A stretch of 9,317 nt of DNA from positions 65,788-75,104 of the forward strand of contig DHKK01000065.1 of the NCBI GenBank assembly GCA_002404795.1. Reading direction: 5' to 3'. This document shows positions 1 to 6,149 of the stretch, piece by piece. Position 1 is the first letter of the stretch. The number at the start of each line of letters is the position of its first letter. The stretch is from Clostridiales bacterium UBA4696. Its GTDB lineage: Bacteria > Bacillota > Clostridia > Oscillospirales > Oscillospiraceae. Both the position numbers and the translations under genes were made by a program. The notes under the pieces were generated by a model, which saw only the letters and a program-made list of their open reading frames with translations, was not told the DNA's origin and searched no databases.

Positions 1-16
1 AAGGGAGTTCGCCGCT

Positions 17-226
17 GCACAATATCCAGTCTCCACAGCGACCGGGTCATCTTCTCCATGCCATTGGAGATAGCCCGTCCGCCGCAGGCGCAATCGCCTT
101 CCCACAGCATCCACCCCAGACTGGGCGTAAGAAGCAGACACCACGGGGTTCACAGGTATGCCAAACAAAGGATTTTTAGGCCCTTCCTCGCAACCGGCAA
201 GGCTGACTAGGATACTGCGCCATCGC
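17..226 (-). ncRNA. Structured noncoding RNA, possible raiA-motif RNA
   Basis: This stretch downstream of ispA has no plausible reading frame but folds extensively on the minus strand. Bases 220-205 pair with 17-31 to make a closing helix of 15 pairs with one bulged U (209). Inside lie separate hairpins: 202-197/191-186 with a 5-nt loop; 163-158/110-105 continued by 149-145/117-113 and 142-138/128-124 as a long arm; 99-95/90-86 with loop AUUG; and 70-65/58-53 flanked by GGG 76-74 with CCC 46-44. A housekeeping-type promoter ends 7 nt before the predicted 5' end at about 226. The 3' end and terminator probably lie beyond the window. A multibranched RNA of about 210 nt closed by a long helix fits my memory of the raiA motif common in Clostridia. 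It fits 6S RNA poorly, because 6S is a rod with one central bubble. The class was not checked by any search. Confidence 0.6.
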
Positions 227-232
227 AGGTCC

Positions 233-261
233 AGTATAGCATATTACAAGTGTATATACAA
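233..261 (-). promoter_or_regulatory. Housekeeping (sigma-A type) promoter of the structured RNA
   Basis: Read on the minus strand, a -35 like TTGTAT (261-256) is followed by a 17-bp spacer and a -10 TATACT (238-233). The -10 matches consensus at 5 of 6 positions and the -35 at 3 of 6. The surroundings (about 240-280) are AT-rich in an otherwise GC-rich window. Initiation is expected near 226, just outside the closing helix of the RNA. The promoter begins about 55 bp after the ispA stop codon and points at the RNA, not at ispA. Confidence 0.65.
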
Positions 262-316
262 GCGGATATTCATAAACTTTCTGTTACAGAGGCAACGTTC
301 GTCCCTGCCGAATGCA

Positions 317-1186
317 TCAGTATTCACGCAGGGCCAGCTGCCGTGCCATTTCGACGAGGAAGTCGGAATTCTCGAAGCAGCCGAGCGCGTCGATGGCGGT
401 CTTTGTCTCGGACTCGATCATCTTCGAGCACGCACCGATGCCGTACAGGCGGACGAAGGTGTTCTTGTTTTCGTCGACGTGGGTCGCCTTGCCGAGCTTG
501 GCCGCGTCGCCGAGGACGTCGAGCATATCGTCGCGGATCTGGAAGGCCAGGCCGAGGTTCTGCGCGTAGGTCTTCGCGGCTTCGAGCTGCTGCTGCGTGC
601 CGCCCGCGGCGACGACGCCGATCTGACAGGCCGCCTGGATGAGCGCGCCCGTCTTGCGGCACTGGATGTCGTAGATGCCCTGCTCGGTGAGCTCCTGCTC
701 CTCGGCGTCCATGTCGAGGACCTGGCCGCCGACCATGCCGAGCTCGCCCGCCTGCTGCGCCAAGATGCGGATGGCCTTGACCGTCACAGCCGGGTCGGCG
801 GCTGCGGACGCGGCGGTCTCAAACGCGGCGGTGAGCAGACCGTCGCCGGCCAGCACGGCCAGCGCTTCGCCGAAGACCTTGTGGTTCGTGAGCCGCCCAC
901 GGCGGTAGTCGTCATCGTCCATGCACGGCAGATCGTCATGGATCAGGCTGTAGGTGTGGATCATCTCCAGCGCGCAGGCGAACGGCAGCGCGCTGCGCCA
1001 GTCGCCGCCGCAGATCCGGCAGAATTCCAGCGTCAGCACCGGGCGGATCCGCTTGCCGCCGGCAAGCAGGCTGTAGCGCATGGCGTCAAACAGCCGCTTC
1101 TGCGGCAGATCCTCACAGAACTGCCCCTGCAGAAATTCTTCGATGGCAGCACGATACTGCGCAATCTGGTCCCGAAATTCACTCAT
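317..1186 (-). CDS. ispA: Polyprenyl (farnesyl diphosphate) synthase IspA
   Basis: A trans-isoprenyl diphosphate synthase that condenses isopentenyl diphosphate with dimethylallyl/geranyl diphosphate to give farnesyl diphosphate, the precursor of undecaprenyl phosphate and quinone side chains. The 289-residue protein (family about 290-300) has GGKRIRP (43-49), the first Asp-rich motif DDLPCMDDDD (84-93), GQVLDM (154-159) and the second Asp-rich motif DDMLD (219-223). The last third carries an unusual run, THVDENKNTFVRL (235-247), where many homologues have a G-x-D-x-x-x-x-K-S-T-Y segment. I chose the ATG at 1186 because GGAG lies 10 nt upstream; the ATG at 1195 has GGAG only 1 nt away. It overlaps xseB by 8 nt and is last in the operon. 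In B. subtilis dxs follows soon after; here the RNA gene follows instead. The farnesyl versus geranylgeranyl product is inferred from family and context. Confidence 0.93.
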   Translation of the reverse strand: MSEFRDQIAQYRAAIEEFLQGQFCEDLPQKRLFDAMRYSLLAGGKRIRPVLTLEFCRICGGDWRSALPFACALEMIHTYSLIHDDLPCMDDDDYRRGRLTNHKVFGEALAVLAGDGLLTAAFETAASAAADPAVTVKAIRILAQQAGELGMVGGQVLDMDAEEQELTEQGIYDIQCRKTGALIQAACQIGVVAAGGTQQQLEAAKTYAQNLGLAFQIRDDMLDVLGDAAKLGKATHVDENKNTFVRLYGIGACSKMIESETKTAIDALGCFENSDFLVEMARQLALREY

Positions 1187-1412
1187 CGCGTACATACTCC
1201 GTTTCTGCCGGCGTACCGTCGGCGGTTTTCATCAGTTTCACGATCTCGGTTTCCGCGCCGTCCAGCAGCTTTGTACAGGACTGGACAAGCGCCGTCCCCT
1301 CCTGAAAGAGCTTCAGGGATTCTTCCAGCGGGACGTTGCCCTGCTCGAGCTGCCGGACGATCGTCTCCAGCCGCTCCATCGAGGCTTCAAAGGTCTTTGA
1401 TTTTGCACTCAT
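1179..1412 (-). CDS. xseB: Exodeoxyribonuclease VII small subunit
   Basis: Small subunit of exonuclease VII, which together with XseA degrades single-stranded DNA from both ends to oligonucleotides. The 77-residue product has the expected size and family pattern: F-E-x-x-M-E-R-L-E-x-I-V near residues 8-19, then L-E-x-G-N-V-P-L-E-E-S-L (22-33) and a helical G-x-x-L segment, predicting a small helical hairpin. An AGGAGG Shine-Dalgarno lies 7 nt before the ATG. The start overlaps the xseA stop by 4 nt (ATGA), so the two subunits are probably translationally coupled. Its 3' end overlaps the ispA start. Confidence 0.95.
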   Translation of the reverse strand: MSAKSKTFEASMERLETIVRQLEQGNVPLEESLKLFQEGTALVQSCTKLLDGAETEIVKLMKTADGTPAETEYVRDE

Positions 1413-2620
1413 GTCGCATCCTCCTGTATTTGTTCCACGCGGGCCGTCAGGCTGCCGCTGCTGAAGCTGACGCGGATCGTCTCGTCCTCGCGGACGTCCG
1501 CCACGCGGCTGATCACGGTCCCTGCCTCGTTCGTCACCATGCTGTAACCGCGGGAGAGGACCTTCAGCGGGCTCATCGCGTCAAGCGCAGCCGTCAGGCG
1601 GACAAAGCGCTGCTTGCTTTCATGCAGCGTCTTCTGCTCCGCCGCCTGCAGACGGGTCGAAAGAAAATCGAGCAGGACCCGGCGGTCCTCCAGATAGTTG
1701 AGCGGGCTCTGCAGCACGCGCTTTTCTGCCAGCGCGGAAAGCCGCTGGCGGCCGAGCTTCACGCTTTTCTGCACGCTCTGCTGCATGGAAGCCTGCATCA
1801 TCTGCAGCTTCATCTGCAGCTCCTGCCGGTCCGGCACGGCGAGTTCTGCCGCGTTGCTGGGCGTTGCGGCACGAAGATCGGCGACGTAGTCGGCGATCGT
1901 CACGTCAGGCTCGTGACCGACGGCAGAGATGACCGGAATGTCAGAAGCGTAGATCGCGCGCGCCACGCGCTCGTCGTTGAAGGCCCAGAGATCCTCCATC
2001 GAGCCGCCGCCGCGGCCGGTAATGATGAGGTCCGCGACCTGATAGCGGTTGGCATAACGGATGGCGCCCGCGATCTCAGCCGGGGCCTCCGCGCCCTGCA
2101 CGCGTACAGGCAGGAGCTTGACCTTGGTCAGCGGATACCGCTTGCCGAGAATGCGGAGCATATCCATGATCGCCGCACCGGCGGCGGAGGTGATGATGGC
2201 GATGGTATGCGGGTATTTGGGGATCGGCTTCTTGTGCGCGGGATCAAAAAGGCCCTCCTTGGCCAGCTTTTCCTTCAGCTGCTCGAACGCAACGTAGAGA
2301 TCGCCCGCGCCGTCGGCCGTGAGCGTATTGCAGTAGAGCTGATACGCGCCGTCGCGCGGGAAGACCGTCACGCGGCCGGAGGCGATCACCTGCATCCCGT
2401 TTTCCGGCCGGAAGCGCAGCCGCTGCGCGCTCGAGCGGAACATGACGCAGCGCAGCGCGCCCTCCGCGTCCTTGAGCGTAAAATAATGATGGCCGGACGG
2501 ATAGACTTTATAGTTGCTGAGCTCGCCGCGCACGCAGATATTGCCGAGCAGCTCGTCGCGGTCGAGCAGAAATTTGATATATTCGTTGACCTGCGAGACG
2601 GCAATGATGTTCTGCTCCAT
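1409..2620 (-). CDS. xseA: Exodeoxyribonuclease VII large subunit
   Basis: Catalytic subunit of exonuclease VII, a metal-independent single-strand-specific DNase of the cytoplasm. The 403-residue protein (family about 400-450) shows the expected order: N-terminal OB-fold DNA-binding domain (about 5-105, with WG-less start V-S-Q-V-N-E-Y-I, R-G-E-L-S-N and H-H-Y-F-T-L-K), then the catalytic domain with GRGGGSMEDLWAFNDE (202-217), SAVGHEPDVTIAD (232-244) and the D-L-R-A-A-T-P-S-N-A-A-E-L stretch ending at 260, then a coiled-coil region (about 265-360) that binds XseB. The ATG at 2620 has AGGAGG 7 nt upstream; a GTG at 2623 directly before it is an alternative with only 4 nt spacing. The start overlaps the stop of the TsaD-like gene (TGATG) and the stop overlaps xseB. 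Confidence 0.95.
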   Translation of the reverse strand: MEQNIIAVSQVNEYIKFLLDRDELLGNICVRGELSNYKVYPSGHHYFTLKDAEGALRCVMFRSSAQRLRFRPENGMQVIASGRVTVFPRDGAYQLYCNTLTADGAGDLYVAFEQLKEKLAKEGLFDPAHKKPIPKYPHTIAIITSAAGAAIMDMLRILGKRYPLTKVKLLPVRVQGAEAPAEIAGAIRYANRYQVADLIITGRGGGSMEDLWAFNDERVARAIYASDIPVISAVGHEPDVTIADYVADLRAATPSNAAELAVPDRQELQMKLQMMQASMQQSVQKSVKLGRQRLSALAEKRVLQSPLNYLEDRRVLLDFLSTRLQAAEQKTLHESKQRFVRLTAALDAMSPLKVLSRGYSMVTNEAGTVISRVADVREDETIRVSFSSGSLTARVEQIQEDAT

Positions 2621-3543
2621 CACAGTCCCTCCTGCAGGGCCGTCAGCACGGCGATGCCCATGGCGTTGTCGGTGGAATACTGCGGCTCGGCGAAGACGGG
2701 CGAAAACTCCCGCATCCGCTCGCGCAGCATGGAATTGGAGGCCACGCCGCCGGAGAATACGACCGGCAGACCGGGCTTTTCCGCCAACGCGGCCCGCGTC
2801 GCATCCGCAATGCAGGTCACGATGCAGTTCATGACGAATCTCGCCGTGTCGGCGGGAGCGTTTGTGGCCGTGTAGAAGGCTTCCGCCTTGTTCTGGATCC
2901 CGGAAAACGAGAATTCCAGCCCGTGCAGCTTCACACGGTAACGGTCCCTGCAGTCCGATCCCCGGCTCAGCGCGTCAATGGATTTTCCGGCCGGGAACGG
3001 CAGGCCGAGGAGCTTGCCGGTGCGGTCGATGAGCTGACCGGCAGAGATATCGCTGGTCCCGCCGAGCTTTTCCGCCTTCACGTTCTTCCCGTCCGGCTCG
3101 ACGAGCAGCAGCTCCGTCGTGCCGCCGGACAGATGCCAGGCCAGATGCGGCACCTGCATCAGATCGAGCCGCCCAGCCGACCACAGACTCGCCGCGATAT
3201 GCCCCTGCTGGTGAGAAAACTCGTACAGCGGCACGCCGAGGATCTGCGCGAGGCAGCTTGCCTGCGACCAGCCAGCCAGAAAGCACGGCATATACGAACC
3301 TTCGACGGCCCGCGGCCGCGTGCTGACGCCGATGGCCGTGATGTCTTTCAACTCTACCGACGCACAGAGTGCCTGCACCAGCTCCGGCAGCCGCTTGACA
3401 TGCGCAAACAGCGCGTCAGACTGCCGCAGCCCCAGCTCTCCCGGCTTCACGTCCAAAAGGCGTGAGCAGTTCCTGCCGCCCACGCCGTCGAAAGCCGCCA
3501 CCGAAGTGGTATAGTTGCTCGTATCAAAGCCAAGCGTCAGCAT
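2620..3543 (-). CDS. TsaD/Kae1-like (peptidase M22 family) paralogue
   Basis: A member of the ASKHA-fold TsaD/Kae1 family; true TsaD, with TsaB/TsaE, makes the t6A modification of tRNA. The 307-residue protein is shorter than usual TsaD (about 335-345). It keeps the metal motif HQQGH (111-115), the nucleotide-binding segment LSGGTTEL (138-145), GKLLGLPFPAGKSID (176-190), FSFSGI (211-216), FSGGVASN (263-270) and STDNAMGIA (290-298). The N-terminal block is F-D-T-S-N-Y-T-T-S-V, where canonical TsaD reads E-T-S-C-D-E-T, so the acidic pair is lost. It lies between nusB (7-nt overlap, ATGCTGA) and xseA (1-nt overlap), the slot held by folD in B. subtilis. GGAG lies 5 nt before the ATG. I infer a paralogue rather than the main TsaD; its function is unknown. 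A divergent sole TsaD cannot be excluded from this window. Confidence 0.85.
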   Translation of the reverse strand: MLTLGFDTSNYTTSVAAFDGVGGRNCSRLLDVKPGELGLRQSDALFAHVKRLPELVQALCASVELKDITAIGVSTRPRAVEGSYMPCFLAGWSQASCLAQILGVPLYEFSHQQGHIAASLWSAGRLDLMQVPHLAWHLSGGTTELLLVEPDGKNVKAEKLGGTSDISAGQLIDRTGKLLGLPFPAGKSIDALSRGSDCRDRYRVKLHGLEFSFSGIQNKAEAFYTATNAPADTARFVMNCIVTCIADATRAALAEKPGLPVVFSGGVASNSMLRERMREFSPVFAEPQYSTDNAMGIAVLTALQEGL

Positions 3544-3989
3544 GGCTGCTCCGTCTGGCGGGCAAAGCCGCCGAGGATCCCGTTGACGAAGGACACAACG
3601 TCCTCGTTCTCATACTTGCGCGTGAGCTCGACCGCCTCGTTGATCGCAGCGCTCACCGGCGCGTCGTCGATATACAGCGCCTCGTACATGCAGACCTCCA
3701 TGATGGCCACGGCCATTCTGGCGATGCGCCCGAGGCTCCAGCCGACGGAGTATTTGGAGATGTAGCCCTCCAGCTCCTCACGTTTGGCCTGCACGCCCTG
3801 CACGACGCTGGTCAGGTATTCGAGCTGCTTGCCGTCGGGCTTTTCCGCATAGACGTCCGTCTCGGTCTTGAGCGTCGGGTAATAGCCGTCGTCCATGAGC
3901 GTCTGCAGCGCTTCGCCGGCGGTGATATTGTTGAAATTCATCTCGAAGACGAGATGGCACGCGATCTCTCTGGCGTTCGATCTGGTCAT
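3537..3989 (-). CDS. nusB: Transcription antitermination protein NusB
   Basis: All-helical RNA-binding protein that pairs with NusE (ribosomal protein S10) on boxA RNA for processive antitermination of rRNA operons. The 150-residue product has the family's landmarks: an N-terminal R-S-N-A-R-E-I-A helix (3-10), V-F-E-M-N-F (14-19), the central S-L-G-R-I-A-R-M-A-V-A-I-M-E (85-98), and DDAPVSAAINEAVELTRKY (108-126) followed by SFVNGILGG (133-141). I chose the ATG at 3989 because it has AAGGAG 6 nt upstream and the protein then starts where the family starts; an in-frame ATG at 4046 lies in the terminator hairpin and would add 19 unrelated residues. A terminator sits between yqhY and this gene and I see no good promoter after it, so expression probably depends on read-through. 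Confidence 0.94.
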   Translation of the reverse strand: MTRSNAREIACHLVFEMNFNNITAGEALQTLMDDGYYPTLKTETDVYAEKPDGKQLEYLTSVVQGVQAKREELEGYISKYSVGWSLGRIARMAVAIMEVCMYEALYIDDAPVSAAINEAVELTRKYENEDVVSFVNGILGGFARQTEQPC

Positions 3990-4024
3990 ATGTTTCTCCT
4001 TGCTGCTCTTTCTTCCGTAGTTCC

Positions 4025-4057
4025 AAAAAAGAAACCCTTTACGCAAGCAAAGGGTTT
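4025..4057 (-). terminator. Intrinsic terminator between yqhY and nusB
   Basis: A perfect 9-bp inverted repeat AAACCCTTT / AAAGGGTTT (4057-4049 with 4040-4032, read on the minus strand) with an 8-nt loop is followed by C and then six T's (4030-4025). It starts 10 nt after the yqhY stop codon. The stem has only three G-C pairs, so termination may be partial, which would let RNA polymerase reach nusB. Read on the plus strand the same hairpin is followed by GCTTTTTGG, so it could act in both directions, but no plus-strand gene needs it. Confidence 0.8.
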
Positions 4058-4067
4058 GCTTTTTGGC

Positions 4068-4451
4068 TTATTTTTTCAGTTCCTTCGGCATGGCGATGCC
4101 GCAGATGTTGACGTTGACCTGTGCGACGGCAAGACCGGTGATCGACTCCACGCTCGTCTTGACGGCGTCCTGCACGGTCTTGGCCAGCGAAAAGACGCTC
4201 TGGCCGAACTTGGCGACGACATCGCATTCGATCGTGACGGAGCCGTCTTTGATCGGCGTCAGGCGGACGCCGCGGGCCAGCGTCTTCATGCCGAGCATCT
4301 CGGCGATGTCGGTGCTGATGCTGCTGGACAGGCCGCAAACACCCTCTACCTCAAGAACGGCAGCTGCCGCAACGGACGCGACGACGTCTTCCGAGATCTG
4401 CAGCGTCCCGTTTTCGAGCTTCTGCGTGAAGTATTCGTTCTTCTCAGCCAT
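4068..4451 (-). CDS. yqhY: Asp23/Gls24 (YqhY-type) family protein
   Basis: A small alkaline-shock (Asp23/Gls24/DUF322) family protein. In B. subtilis the equivalent yqhY stands just before nusB and downstream of accBC, and it has been linked to acetyl-CoA carboxylase control; this gene has the same position next to nusB, but no acc genes are here. The 127-residue product has the family pattern: G-x-L-x-I-S-E-D-V-V (15-24), A-A-x-x-V-E-G-V-C-G-L (about 30-41), a variable middle, then V-x-I-E-C-D-V-V-A-K-F-G-Q-S-V near 72-86 and V-N-V-N-I-C-G-I near the end. There is no signal peptide or membrane segment, so it is cytoplasmic. GGAGG lies 7 nt before the ATG, and its own promoter lies upstream. 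The family is sure; the symbol rests on synteny, and the cellular role is not shown by the sequence. Confidence 0.9.
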   Translation of the reverse strand: MAEKNEYFTQKLENGTLQISEDVVASVAAAAVLEVEGVCGLSSSISTDIAEMLGMKTLARGVRLTPIKDGSVTIECDVVAKFGQSVFSLAKTVQDAVKTSVESITGLAVAQVNVNICGIAMPKELKK

Positions 4452-4505
4452 ACTGGTTCCTCCGTTTCAGGGATACAGAAAAGGTTCTGCTTTTATATTG
4501 GATTC

Positions 4506-4533
4506 ATTTTACCACAAAACCGCTAAAATGCAA
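4506..4533 (-). promoter_or_regulatory. Housekeeping promoter of yqhY and probably nusB to ispA
   Basis: In the 110-bp gap after spoIIIAH, minus-strand TTGCAT (4533-4528) is followed by 16 bp and TAAAAT (4511-4506). The -10 matches consensus at 5 of 6 positions, the -35 at 3 of 6 (TTG). This AT-rich island separates the sporulation operon from the housekeeping block and explains how the latter can be expressed in growing cells. The start would be near 4499, giving a leader of about 48 nt. I see no riboswitch or boxA in that leader. Confidence 0.65.
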
Positions 4534-4561
4534 TCCCTTTCTGAAAATCCGGGCGGCAGGA

Positions 4562-5137
4562 TCAGGGCTTGACTTCGATGATGCGGACCTGCGAGAGCGA
4601 ATAGTCGGTCTGTGAGGTCACGATGTCCGAGATGAGCGCGGCGTCCGCGTCGCTCAGCCCATCCGCCGGGGCCGAGACCGCCACGCAGACCACACCGTCG
4701 TTGATGTAGGTCACACAGTCGTCATAGCCCTTGGCGATCACGAGGCTTTCGATCTGCGCCTCGCTCAGCGCCGTGCCGACGATGGTGTTGAGCGTCTGGC
4801 AGGCTGTCTCACCGACCTCCGTACCCTCGTCATAGGCGATGGTCTGCTCCAGCAGCTCGACGGCGGAATCGCGCGATTCCTGCCGGCTCAGCCGCACCTG
4901 CGCGAAATAATCCGCGCTCGACGTCTGCTCTCCGCCCGATGCCGCAACGGCCTCTGCCTGCACGCCATCGCCGTCATTGACGACGAGCGTGTCCTCGCCC
5001 ATGACCTGCTCGGCCGAGAGCGTCTCGGTCAGATCCGTCGCGTCCGATTTCTGCGCCCTGGACCAGTTGAGGTACGCGCCGGCGCAGACCAGCAGCAATA
5101 CCGATGCGATGATCGCGTTTCGCTTCCAGATTTTCAT
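4562..5137 (-). CDS. spoIIIAH: Stage III sporulation protein AH
   Basis: Mother-cell partner of forespore SpoIIQ. The two interact across the intermembrane space and hold the channel together during engulfment. The 191-residue protein (B. subtilis about 218) has one N-terminal membrane segment (about 8-24) after the basic M-K-I-W-K-R-N, a low-complexity acidic linker (about 30-74), then the YscJ/FliF-like ring-building domain from D-Y-F-A-Q-V-R-L-S-R-Q-E-S-R-D (76-90) to the C-terminus. That D-Y-F-A-Q block is typical of the family. The start has a strong AGGAGGAG Shine-Dalgarno that begins in the spoIIIAG stop codon. It is the last gene of the operon; no convincing terminator follows. Confidence 0.95.
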   Translation of the reverse strand: MKIWKRNAIIASVLLLVCAGAYLNWSRAQKSDATDLTETLSAEQVMGEDTLVVNDGDGVQAEAVAASGGEQTSSADYFAQVRLSRQESRDSAVELLEQTIAYDEGTEVGETACQTLNTIVGTALSEAQIESLVIAKGYDDCVTYINDGVVCVAVSAPADGLSDADAALISDIVTSQTDYSLSQVRIIEVKP

Positions 5138-5148
5138 ACGAACTCCTC

Positions 5149-5682
5149 CTATTGCCCCTTCATTTTTACCACTGCAATTTTATTGCTTCCGAGCCCGGTC
5201 AGGCTCGAGACAGCCTGGATGATGGCAAGCCGCACGCTTGCGCTGTCTGCCCCGTCACAGACGACGAGCGCGCCCTGATACTGCGGATACAGGACCGACT
5301 GTGCCGCCGGCTCCTTTTCGCTGCTGCCCGTCTGACGGAAGACCGTCTCGGTCTGCGTCGTCGTGCTCCCGGCGGAGGTGACGGTGCGGCTGTCCGTCTG
5401 GTAGAGCGTTGTTTCGCTTCCAGCAAGCGTCAGCATGAGTCGGACGCGCCCTGCTCCTGCAATGCCGGAAAGCAGCTGCTCGAGCTGGCTCGTGGTCGCG
5501 TCCAGATCGAACCCGGACGCGGGCTCGGCAGGCACGGTCTTCGCCTCCTGCTTTTTTCCCGTGGGCCACGCCGCGAGGATCAGCCCGGCCAGAAAGATGA
5601 GCAGCGGCAGCCGGTATTTTTTCAGCAGCCGCGGCGCCTGCTCCCGCAGCTGCGCAAGCCTTCCCCCGCTCACGGCAGCCAT
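5149..5682 (-). CDS. spoIIIAG: Stage III sporulation protein AG
   Basis: Ring-forming protein of the mother-cell/forespore channel; the B. subtilis protein assembles into a large oligomeric ring in the intermembrane space. The 177-residue product has a basic N-terminus, one membrane segment (about 25-40, LPLLIFLAGLILAAW), a linker, and the ring-building domain: L-E-Q-L-L-S-G-I-A-G-A-G-R-V (67-80), a Ser/Thr-rich insertion (about 92-120) and the conserved Y-P-Q-Y-Q-G-A-L-V-V-C-D-G-A (132-145) through S-N-K-I-A-V-V-K-M at the end. The Ser/Thr-rich stretch corresponds to the beta-rich insertion known in this family. The ATG has GGAG 8 nt upstream and overlaps spoIIIAF by 13 nt. Confidence 0.95.
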   Translation of the reverse strand: MAAVSGGRLAQLREQAPRLLKKYRLPLLIFLAGLILAAWPTGKKQEAKTVPAEPASGFDLDATTSQLEQLLSGIAGAGRVRLMLTLAGSETTLYQTDSRTVTSAGSTTTQTETVFRQTGSSEKEPAAQSVLYPQYQGALVVCDGADSASVRLAIIQAVSSLTGLGSNKIAVVKMKGQ

Positions 5683-6149
5683 ACCTGCCGCTCCGGCGCG
5701 ATGGCGAACGTCTGCTCCAGATAGGCCTGCAGCTGCTGCTTCTGCGCCGGGGTGACGGCTCCGCGGATCGTCACCCCGCTGGGATAGGGCGTCGCCGCCC
5801 GCGTTTTCATCTCCAGCTCCACGGAGATCTGCATCCCGAGGGACGAGGCTTTGTCCAATATATATGTCTGCACGCGGCCGGATATGATGCTGGCCACGAG
5901 CTCCTGATTCTGGATCTCAATACCCGTTCTTGCTTCCTCCTTTTCCAGCTCCAGCCGGCTGATCGCCTCTGCCAGAGAATCATAGTCCAGCTCCGCCAGC
6001 GGCGTGAGCGCGAGCAGCAGCATCAGAAGGCCGCACAGCATGGCCGCCACCCGCCGCGGCGTCCCCTTCGGCAGCGCCGCGAGCAGGATCGCCCCGGCAA
6101 ACGCCCCTGCTGTGATGCGCAGCAGGTAACCGCGTACCGCTTCGATCAT
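5670..6149 (-). CDS. spoIIIAF: Stage III sporulation protein AF
   Basis: Membrane component of the SpoIIIA complex. The 159-residue protein (B. subtilis about 206) has two N-terminal membrane segments (about 9-27 and 33-51), the charged linker L-E-L-E-K-E-E-A-R (66-74), and a small soluble domain (about 80-159) resembling the ring-building folds of type III secretion proteins. I. Q. N. Q. E and A-S-I-I-S-G-R-V-Q-T-Y-I (86-97) are typical of the family. The start at 6149 overlaps the spoIIIAE stop by 4 nt (ATGA); an in-frame open extension upstream of it lies inside spoIIIAE and is Arg/Gly-rich shadow sequence, so it was not used. Confidence 0.93.
   Translation of the reverse strand: MIEAVRGYLLRITAGAFAGAILLAALPKGTPRRVAAMLCGLLMLLLALTPLAELDYDSLAEAISRLELEKEEARTGIEIQNQELVASIISGRVQTYILDKASSLGMQISVELEMKTRAATPYPSGVTIRGAVTPAQKQQLQAYLEQTFAIAPERQVWLP

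Noticed and set aside
17..226. 6S RNA as the identity of the structured RNA; a GCCTGCGGCGG stretch (88-79) resembles the 3' part of E. coli 6S.
   Set aside because: The predicted fold has several separate hairpins rather than one rod with a central bubble, and the short match can be chance in GC-rich DNA. A covariance search would settle it.
262..316. A terminator directly after ispA.
   Set aside because: Only a weak GGCA/TGCC pairing is visible, without a T-run.
158..2875. A 905-codon open frame on the plus strand.
   Set aside because: It lies antisense to ispA, xseB, xseA and part of the TsaD-like gene, all firmly identified. Its product is Arg/Ala/Leu/His-rich with no recognisable domain, as expected for a frame opposite GC-rich genes.
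4004..4012. A boxA-like TGCTCTTTC upstream of nusB.
   Set aside because: It is on the plus strand, while nusB is transcribed from the minus strand, so the RNA would not carry it.
3462..4526. A 354-codon open frame on the plus strand.
   Set aside because: It is antisense to nusB and yqhY, runs through the terminator and the yqhY promoter, and shows no domain or ribosome binding site.
4536..4564. A possible spoIIIA terminator just after spoIIIAH (ATCC, 8-nt loop, GGAT, then TTTTC on the minus strand).
   Set aside because: The stem is only 4 bp and the T-run is short; spoIIIA transcripts may simply read into yqhY.
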